From Anisus vortex (Eukaryota; Mollusca; Gastropoda; Planorbidae), in assembly GCA_949126835.1 (NCBI GenBank), contig CASBPS010000186.1:1050701-1114700 (forward strand): DNA of 64,000 bases, written 5' to 3'. Position numbers and translations under genes: made by a program. Of the stretch, positions 57,451 to 64,000 are shown piece by piece (the first letter of the stretch is position 1; every line of letters starts with the position of its first letter). The notes beneath the pieces are model-generated. The model was not told the DNA's origin. It saw only the letters and a list, made by a program, of their open reading frames with translations, and searched no databases.

Positions 57451-58099
57451 TTGTGGGTAGGAGAATGTTGGTAGTTTGTGTGTAGGAGAATGCGGGGAGT
57501 TTGTGTGTAGGAGAATGTTGGGAGTTTGTGTGGGTAGGAGAATGCGGGGAGTTTGTGTGGGTAGGAGAATGCGGGGGGTTTGTGTTTAGTAAAATGTGGG
57601 GAATTTGTGTGGGTAGGAGAATGTGGGGAGTTTGTGTGTAGGAGAATGTGGGGAGTTTGTGTGTAGGAGAATGTGGGGAGTGTGTGTGTAGGAGAATGTA
57701 GGGGGTTTGTGTGTAGGAGAATGTGGGGAGTTTGTGTGTAGGAGAATGTGGGGAGTTTGTGTGTAGGAGAATGCGGGGAGTTTGTGTGTAGGAGAATGTG
57801 GGGAGTTTATGTGGGTAGGAGTATGCGGGGAGTTTGTGTTTTTAGTAGAATGTGTCGAGTTTGTGTGCGTAGGAAAATTTGGGAAGTTTGTGTGAGTAGG
57901 AGAATGTGGGGAGTTTTTGTGTAGGAGAATGTGGGGAGTTTGTGTGGGTAGGAGAATTCTGGGAGTTTGTGTGTAGGAGAATGTGGGGCGTTTGTGTGTA
58001 GGAGAATGTGGGGAAATTGTGTTGTTAGGAGAATGTGTGAAGTTTGTGTTGTTAGGAGAATGTGTGGAGTTTGTGTGGGTAGGAGAATGTGGGGAGTTG
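57451..58099 (+). repeat. Domain 3 module N3 (649 bp)
   Basis: A short module that is one half of a 649-bp tandem duplication (about 57365-58013 and 58014-58630). The switch point shows an altered core, GGGGAAATTGTGTTGTTAGG near 58010, where AGTTT reads AAATT. It carries private GAGTATGCGGGG and TTTTTAGTAGAATG changes (near 57830-57850). Confidence 0.84.
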
Positions 58100-60514
58100 T
58101 TGTGGGTAGGAGAATGTTGGTAGTTTGTGTGTAGGAGAATGCGGGGAGTTTGTGTGTAGGAGAATGTTGGGAGTTTGTGTGGGTAGGAGAATGCGGGGAG
58201 TTTGTGTGGGTAGGAGAATGCGGGGGGTTTGTGTTTAGTAAAATGTGGGGAATTTGTGTGGGTAGAAGAATGTGGGGAGTTTGTGTGTAGGAGAATGTGG
58301 GGAGTTTGTGTGTAGGAGAATGTGGGGAGTGTGTGTGTAGGAGAATGTAGGGGGTTTGTGTGTAGGAGAATGTGGGGAGTTTGTGTGTAGGAGAATGCGG
58401 GGAGTTTGTGTGTAGGAGAATGTGGGGAGTTTATGTGGGTAGGAGAATGCGGGGAGTTTGTGTTTTTAGGAGAATGTGTCGAGTTTGTGTGCGTAGGAAA
58501 ATTTGGGAAGTTTGTGTGAGTAGGAGAATGTGGGGAGTTTTTGTGTAGGAGAATGTGGGGAGTTTGTGTGGGTAGGAGAATTCTGGGAGTTTGTGTGTAG
58601 GAGAATGTGGGGCGTTTGTGTGTAGGAGAATGTGGGGAGTTTGTGTGTAGAAGAATGTCAGGAGTTTGTGTGTAGGAGAATGCGGGGAGTTTGTGTGTAG
58701 GAGAATGTGGGGAGTTTGTGTGGGTAGGTGAATGCGGGGAGTTTGTGTGTAGGAGAATGCGGGGAGTTTGTGTGGGTAGGAGAATGCGGGGAGATTGTGT
58801 GTAGAAGAATGTGTGGAGTTTGTGTGGTAGGAGAATGCGGGGAGTTTGTGTTGTTAGGAGAATGTGTGGAGTTTGTGTGGGTAGGAGAATGTGGAGAGTT
58901 TGTGTGGGTAGGATAATGTGGGGAGTGTGTATGGGTAGGAGAATGTGGGGAGTTTGTGTAGGTAGGAGAATGCGGGGAGTTTGTGTGTAGGAGAATGTGT
59001 GGAGTTTGTGTGGGTAGGAGAATGCGGGGAGTTTGTGTTATTAGGAGAATGTGTGGAGTATGTGTGGGTAGGAGAATGTGGGGAGTTTGTGTGGGTAGGA
59101 GAATGCGGGGAGTTAGTGTGTAGGAGAATGTGGGGAGTTTGTGTGGGTAGGAGAATGCGGGGAGTTTGAGTGTAGAAGAATGTAGAGAGTTTGTGTGTAG
59201 GAGAATGCGGGGAGCTTGTGTGTAGGAGAATGTGGGGAGTTTGTGTGGGTAGGAGAATGCGGGGAGTTTGTGTGTAGGAGAATGCGGCGAGTTTGTGAGG
59301 ATAGGAGAATGCGGGGAGTTTGTGTGGGTAGGAGAATGCAGGGAGTTTGTGTGTAGGAGAATGTGGGGAGTTTGTATGTAGGAGAATGTGGGGAGTTTGT
59401 GTGTAGGAGAATGTGGGGAGTTTGTGTGTAGGGGAATGTGGGGAGTTTGTGTTGTTAGGAGAATGTGGGGAGCTTGTGTGTAGGAGAATGCGGGGAGTTT
59501 GTGTGTAGGAGAATGTGGGAGTTTGTGTGGGTAGGAGAATGCGGGGAGTTTGTGTTTTTAGGAGAATGTGTGGAGTTTGTGTGGGTAGGATAATGTGGGA
59601 AGTTTGTGTGGGTAGGAGAATGTGAGAAGTTTGTGTTGTTAGGAGAATGTGTGGAGCTTGTGTTGTTAGGAGAATGTGTGAAGTTTGTGTTGTTTGGAGA
59701 ATGTGTGGAGTTTGTGTGGGTAGGAGATTGTGGGGAGTTTTTGTGTGTAGGAGAATGCGGGGAGTTTGTGTATAGGAGAATGTGGGGAGTTTGTGTGGGT
59801 AGGAGAATGCTGGGAGTTTGTGTGTAGGAGAATGTGGGGAGTTTGTGTGTAGGAGAATGTGGGGAGTTTGTGTGTAGAAGAAATTGGGGAGTTTGAGTGG
59901 GTAGGAGAATGTGGGGAGTTTTTGTGTAGGAGAATGTGGGGAGTTTGTGTGGGTAGGAGAATGCTGGGAGTTTGTGTGTAGGAGAATGTGGGGAGTTTGT
60001 GTGTAGGAGAATGTGGGGAGTTTGTGTGTAGAAGAATGTCAGGAGTTTGTGTGTAGGAGAATGCGGGGAGTTTGTGTGTAGGAGAATGTGGGGAGTTTGT
60101 GTGGGTAGGAGAATGCGGGGAATTTGTGTGTAGAAGAATGTGTGGAGTTTGTGTGGGTAGGAGAATGCGGGGAGTTTGTGTGTAGGAGAATGTGGGGAGT
60201 TTGTATGTAGGAGAATGTGGGGAGTTTGTGTGTAGGAGAATGTGGGGAGTTTGTATGTAGGAGAATGTGGGGGGTTTGTGTTGTTAGGAGAATGTGGGGA
60301 GCTTGTGTGTAGGAGAATGCGGGGAGTTTGTGTGTAGGAGAATGTGGGGAGTTTGTGTGTAGGAGAATGTGGGGAGTTTGTGTGGGTAGGAGAATGTGAG
60401 AAGTTTGTGTTGTTAGGAGAATGTGTGGAGTTTGTGTTGTTAGGAGAATGTGTGAAGTTTGTGTTGTTAAGAGAATGTGTGGAGTTTGTGTGGGTAGGAG
60501 AATGTGGGGAGTTG
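58100..60514 (+). repeat. Domain 3 module N4 (2,415 bp)
   Basis: Full-length version of N2 that keeps the GTGTGGTAGG unit (near 58824). Order: TTTAGTAAAATG, GTATAGG-free AATTCTGGGAG, AATGTCAGG, GTGTGGTAGG, GTTATTAGG (near 59037), AGTTTGAGTG, GGGGAATG, GTTGTTTGGAG, GGAGATTGTGG, AGAAATTGGGG (near 59878), AATGTCAGG. Confidence 0.83.
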
Positions 60515-63235
60515 TTGTGGGTAGGAGAATGTTGGTAGTTTGTGTGTAGGAGAATGCGGGGAGTTTGTGTGTAGGAGAATGTTTGGAGTTTGTGTGGGTA
60601 GGAGAATGCGGGGAGTTTGTGTGGGTTGGAGAATGCGGGGGGTTTGTGTTTAGTAAAATGTGGGGAATTTGTGTGGGTAGGAGAATGTGGGGAGTTTGTG
60701 TGTAGGAGAATGTGGGGAGTTTGTGTGTAGGAGAATGTGGGGAGTGTGTGTGTAGGAGAATGTAGGGGGTTTGTGTGTAGGAGAATGTGGGGAGTTTGTG
60801 TGTAGGAGAATGTGGGGAGTTTGTGTGTAGGAGAATGCGGGGAGTTTGTGTGTAGGAGAATTTGAGGAGTTTATGTGGGTAGGAGAATGCGGGGAGTTTG
60901 TGTTTTTAGTAGAATGTGTCGAGTTTGTGTGCGTAGGAAAATTTGGGAAGTTTGTGTGAGTAGGAGAATGTGGGGAGTTTTTGTGTAGGAGAATGTGGGG
61001 AGTTTGTGTGGGTAGGAGAATTCTGGGAGTTTGTGTGTAGGAGAATGTGGGGCGTTTGTGTGTAGGAGAATGTGGGGAGTTTGTGTGTAGAAGAATGTCA
61101 GGAGTTTGTGTGTAGGAGAAAGCGGGGAGTTTGTGTGTAGGAGAATGTGGGGAGTTTGTGTGGGTAGGTGAATGCGGGGAGTTTGTGTGTAGGAGAATGC
61201 GGGGAGTTTGTGTGGGTAGGAGAATGCGGGGAGATTGTGTGTAGAAGAATGTGTGGAGTTTGTGTGGTAGGAGAATGCAGGGAGTTTGTGTTGTTAGGAG
61301 AATGTTTGGAGTTTGTGTGGGTAGGAGAATGTGGAGAGTTTGTGTGGGTAGGATAATGTGGGGAGTGTGTATGGGTAGGAGAATGTGGGGAGTTTGTGTA
61401 GGTAGGAGAATGCGGGGAGTTTGTGTTATTAGGAGAATGTGTGGAGTATGTGTGGGTAGGAGAATGTGGGGAGTTTGTGTGGGTAGGAGAATGCGGGGAG
61501 TTGGTGTGTAGGAGAATGTGGGGAGTTTGTGTGGGTAGGAGAATGCGGGGAGTTTGTGTTATTAGGAGAATGTGTGGAGTATGTGTGGGTAGGAGAATGT
61601 GGGGAGTTTGTGTGGGTAGGAGAATGCGGGGAGTTGGTGTGTAGGAGAATGTGGGGATTTTGTGTGGGTAGGAGAATGCGGGGAGTTTGAGTGTAGAAGA
61701 ATGTAGAGAGTTTGTGTGTAGGAGAATGCGGGGAGCTTGTGTGTAGGAGAATGTGGGGAGTTTGTGTGGGTAGGAGAATGCGGGGAGTTTGTGTGTAGGA
61801 GAATGCGGCGAGTTTGTGAGGATAGGAGAATGCGGGGAGTTTGTGTGGGTAGGAGAATGCAGGGAGTTTGTGTGTAGGAGAATGCGGCGAGTTTGTATGT
61901 AGGAGAATGTGGGGAGTTTGTGTGTAGGAGAATGTGGGGAGTTTGTGTGTAGGGGAATGTGGGGAGTTTGTGTTGTTAGGAGAATGTGGGGAGCTTGTGT
62001 GTAGGAGAATGCGGGGAGTTTGTGTGTAGGAGAATGTGGGAGTTTGTGTGGGTAGGAGAATGCGGGGAGTTTGTGTTTTTAGGAGAATGTGTGGAGTTTG
62101 TGTGGGTAGGAGAATGTGGGAAGTTTGTGTGGGTAGGAGAATGTGAGAAGTTTGTGTTGTTAGGAGAATGTGTGGAGCTTGTGTTGTTAGGAGAATGTGT
62201 GAAGTTTGTGTTGTTTGGAGAATGTAAGGAGTTTGTGTGGGTAGGAGATTGTGGGGAGTTTTTGTGTGTAGGAGAATGCGGGGAGTTTGTGTATAGGAGA
62301 ATGTGGGGAGTTTGTGTGGGTAGGAGAATGCTGAAAGTTTGTGTGTAGGAGAATGTGGGGAGTTTGTGTGTAGGAGAATGTGGGGAGTTTGTGTGTAGAA
62401 GAAATTGGGGAGTTTGTGCGGGTAGGAGAATGCGGGGAGTTTGTGTGTAGGAGAATGTGGGGAGTTTGTGTGTAGAAGAATGTCAGGAGTTTGTGTGTAG
62501 GAGAATTTGGGAAGTTTGAGTGGGTAGGAGAATGTGGGGAGTTTTTGTGTAGGAAAATGTGGGGAGTTTGTGTGGGTAGGAGAATGCTGGGAGTTTGTGT
62601 GTAGGAGAATGTGGGGAGTTTGTTAGTAGGAGAATGTGGGGAGTTTGTGTGTAGAAGAATGTCAGGAGTTTGTGTGTAGGAGAATGCGGGGAGTTTGTGT
62701 GTAGGTGAATGTGGTGAGTTTGTGTGGGTAGGAGAATGCGGGGAGTTTGTGTGTAGAAGAATGTGTGGAGTTTGTGTGGGTAGGAGAATGCGGGGAGTTT
62801 GTGTGTAGGAGAATGTGGGGAGTTTGTGTGTAGGAGAATTTGGGGAGTTTGTGTGTAGGAGAATGTGGGGAGTTTGTGTGTAGGAGAATGTGGGGAGTTT
62901 GTGTGTAGGAGTATGCGGGGAGTTTGTGTGTAGGAGAATGTGGGGAGTTTGTGTGGGTAGGAGAATGTGGGGAGTTTGTGTTTTTAGGAGAATGTGTGGA
63001 GTTTGTGTGGGTAGGAGAATGTGGGAAGTTTGTGTGGGTAGAAGAATGTAGGAAGTTCGTGTTGTTAGGAGAATGTGTGGAGTTTGTGTGGGTAGGAGAA
63101 TGTGGGAAGTTTGTGTTGTTAGGAGTATGTGTGGAGTATGTGTGGGTAGGAGAATGTGGGGAGTTTGTGTGGGTAGGAGAATGCGGGGAGTTTGTGTGTA
63201 GGAGAATGCGGCGAGTTTGTGAGGATAGGAGAATG
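60515..63235 (+). repeat. Domain 3 module N5 (about 2.72 kb)
   Basis: Follows N4 with an offset of 2,415-2,440 bp at first and 2,521 bp later. Part of the growth is a 133-bp five-unit duplication at 61422-61687; the GTGTGTAGG plus GTGTGG units near 58980 of N4 are also missing here. From about 62.76 kb it uses a segment related to 40.04-40.49 kb (GAGTATGCGGGG, AAGTTCGTGTTGTT). It then joins the long-range repeat near 63236. Confidence 0.8.
61423..61687 (+). repeat. 133-bp five-unit tandem duplication
   Basis: Units in the order GTTATTAGG (27), GTGTGGGT/TG (27), GTGTGGGT/CG ending AGTTG (27), GTGTGT (25), GTGTGGGT (27) add up to 133 bp. The block occurs twice, with GTTATT at 61425 and 61558. 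It is single in N1, N2 and N4. The second copy has GGGGATTTTG near 61654. Confidence 0.92.
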
Positions 63236-64000
63236 CGGGGAGTTTGTGTGGGTAGGAGAAAGCGGGGAGTTTGTGTTTTTAGAAGAATGTGTGGAGTTTG
63301 TAGGGGTAGGAGAATGTGAGAAGTTTGTGTTGTTAGGAGAATGTGTGGAGTTTGTGTTGTTAGGAGAATGTGTGAAGTTTGTGTTGTTAGGAGAATGTGT
63401 GGAGTTTGTGTGGGTAGGAGAATGTGGGGAGTTTTTGTGGGTAGGAGAATGTTGGTAGTTTTTGTGTAGGAGAATGCGGGGGGTTTGTGTGTAGGAGAAT
63501 GTTGGGAGTTTGTTTGGGTAGGAGAATGCGGGGAGTTTGTGTGTAGGAGAATGCGGGGAGTTTGTGTGTAGGAGAATGTGGGAAGTTTGTGTGGGTAGGA
63601 GAAAGCGGGGAGTTTGTGTTTTTAGAAGAATGTGTGGAGTTTGTAGGGGTAGGAGAATGTGTGGAGTTTGTGTGGGTAGGAGAATGTGGGAAGTTTGTGT
63701 GGGTAGGAGAATGTGGGAAGTTTGTGTTTTAGGAGAATGTGTGGAGTTTGTGTGGGTAGGAGAATGTGTGAAGTTTGCGTTGTTAGGAGAATGTGTGGAG
63801 TTTGTGTGGGTAGGAGAATGTGGGGAGTTTGTGTGGATAGGAGAATGCGGGGAGATTGTGTGCAGTAAAATGTGGGGCGTTTGTGTGTAGGAGAATGCGG
63901 GGAGTTTGTGTGTAGGAGAATGTGGGGAGTTTATGTGGGTAGGAGCATGCGGGGAGTTTGTGTTTTTAGGAGAATGTGTCAAGTTTGTGTGGGTAGGAGA
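63236..64000 (+). repeat. Long-range repeat, right copy (runs off the window)
   Basis: Repeats 31690-32454 at 31,546/31,545 bp and is still matching at the last base of the window. Private differences include the one-base-short TTTTAGG linker near 63729, TGCAGTAAAATG near 63862 and GTGTCAAG near 63980 (TCGAG in the left copy, a CG to CA change). Confidence 0.88.

Larger units (their letters stand above)
1..64000 (+). repeat. G/T-rich 25/27-bp minisatellite array (entire window)
   Basis: The window consists end to end of one repeat family in a single orientation. The core AGGAGAATGTGGGGAGTTT (19 bp) is preceded by a 6-bp linker GTGTGT (25-bp unit) or an 8-bp linker GTGTGGGT, GTGTTGTT or GTGTTTTT (27-bp unit). 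Commonest core variants are AATGCGGGG, AATGTGTGGAG, AATGTGTCGAG, AATGTCAGG, AATGCTGGG and AATTTGGGAAG; AGAAGAATG replaces AGGAGAATG in one recurrent class. Rare units of 22-24, 29, 30 and 33 bp occur. No unique spacer, inverted block or interspersed element was seen, and both window edges are inside the array. I do not recognise the unit as a named satellite. Function unknown; a structural/heterochromatic role is the default inference. Confidence 0.98.

Noticed and set aside
62924..63319. 131-codon and many 60-120-codon open frames on the + strand with a 9-residue periodicity (Val-Gly-Glu-Cys type)
   Set aside because: Runs of 27-bp units keep any frame open; each frame closes at the TAG created by a 25-bp GTGTGT unit. 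Most begin at TTG. They recur wherever the same run of units recurs, so they track the repeat and not a gene.
1..64000. CRISPR array
   Set aside because: Units are contiguous, with no unique spacers between conserved repeats, no cas genes and a 25/27-bp period made only of the repeat itself.
1..64000. Telomeric DNA (GTTAGG, GGGTAGG and TG-rich stretches)
   Set aside because: No TTAGGG, TTTAGGG or TG1-3 type tandem run is present. The short matches are part of the 25/27-bp unit.
1..64000. Immunoglobulin switch-like region (G-rich non-template strand, tandem units, GGGGAGCTTG units)
   Set aside because: AGCT is rare, the array is far longer than switch regions, and no immunoglobulin exons or enhancer-like unique sequence is present.
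1..64000. Interspersed transposon, rRNA or tRNA insertion
   Set aside because: Reading through the window, every segment can be parsed into the same unit family. I saw no foreign block longer than a few bases, no terminal repeats and no target-site duplications.
1..64000. A novel protein-coding or defence system
   Set aside because: Nothing in the sequence supports one. The notable content is the multi-level organisation of the satellite array itself.

Overview
The whole 64,000-base window is one continuous, head-to-tail G/T-rich minisatellite (satellite) array. I find no protein-coding gene, RNA gene, transposon, CRISPR array or single-copy flank in it. Both ends of the window lie inside the array, so the true array is longer than 64 kb. 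The basic unit is a 19-bp core, AGGAGAATGTGGGGAGTTT, preceded by a linker. A GTGTGT linker gives a 25-bp unit; GTGTGGGT, GTGTTGTT or GTGTTTTT gives a 27-bp unit. At about 26 bp per unit the window holds roughly 2,400-2,500 units, all in the same orientation. The consensus 25-mer has no C on the + strand (about 48% G, 32% T, 20% A).

The array is built as nested higher-order repeats (HORs). (1) In about 1-31.9 kb, modules of 1.2-3.4 kb each begin at a distinctive T7 unit (at 1247, 4609, 7765, 10235, 12345, 14578, 17965, 21121, 23591, 26519, 28503 and 29667). Five modules make a 13.33/13.36-kb super-repeat. It is present as 1-12148 and again as 13332-25504, and by eye the two copies differ by only four substitutions and one whole 25-bp unit. 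After 25.5 kb come a 1.98-kb tandem duplication and a more diverged tail. (2) In about 33.0-51.5 kb, a second super-repeat family has an 11,631-bp copy (about 32960-44590) followed by a 6,929-bp copy (about 44591-51519). The length difference is accounted for exactly by two internal tandem duplications (2,420 and 2,280 bp) plus a 2-bp indel. (3) In about 51.5-63.2 kb, the right-hand part of the 6.9-kb unit is re-amplified as shorter, irregular modules (649 bp to about 2.4 kb). (4) From about 63.23 kb to the window end the sequence repeats 31.69-32.45 kb at a spacing of about 31.5 kb, hinting at a still larger period.

Organism: not determinable from the sequence. A gene-free, multi-level tandem array of this size fits eukaryotic heterochromatin (subtelomeric, pericentromeric or sex-chromosome satellite). 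Variation concentrated at CpG/TpG/CpA positions would fit a CpG-methylating genome; both points are inference. Long open frames exist on both strands, but they follow from unit length and the rarity of stop triplets on the C-rich strand, so I call no CDS. HOR boundaries are approximate (usually within a unit or two) because they were placed by eye.
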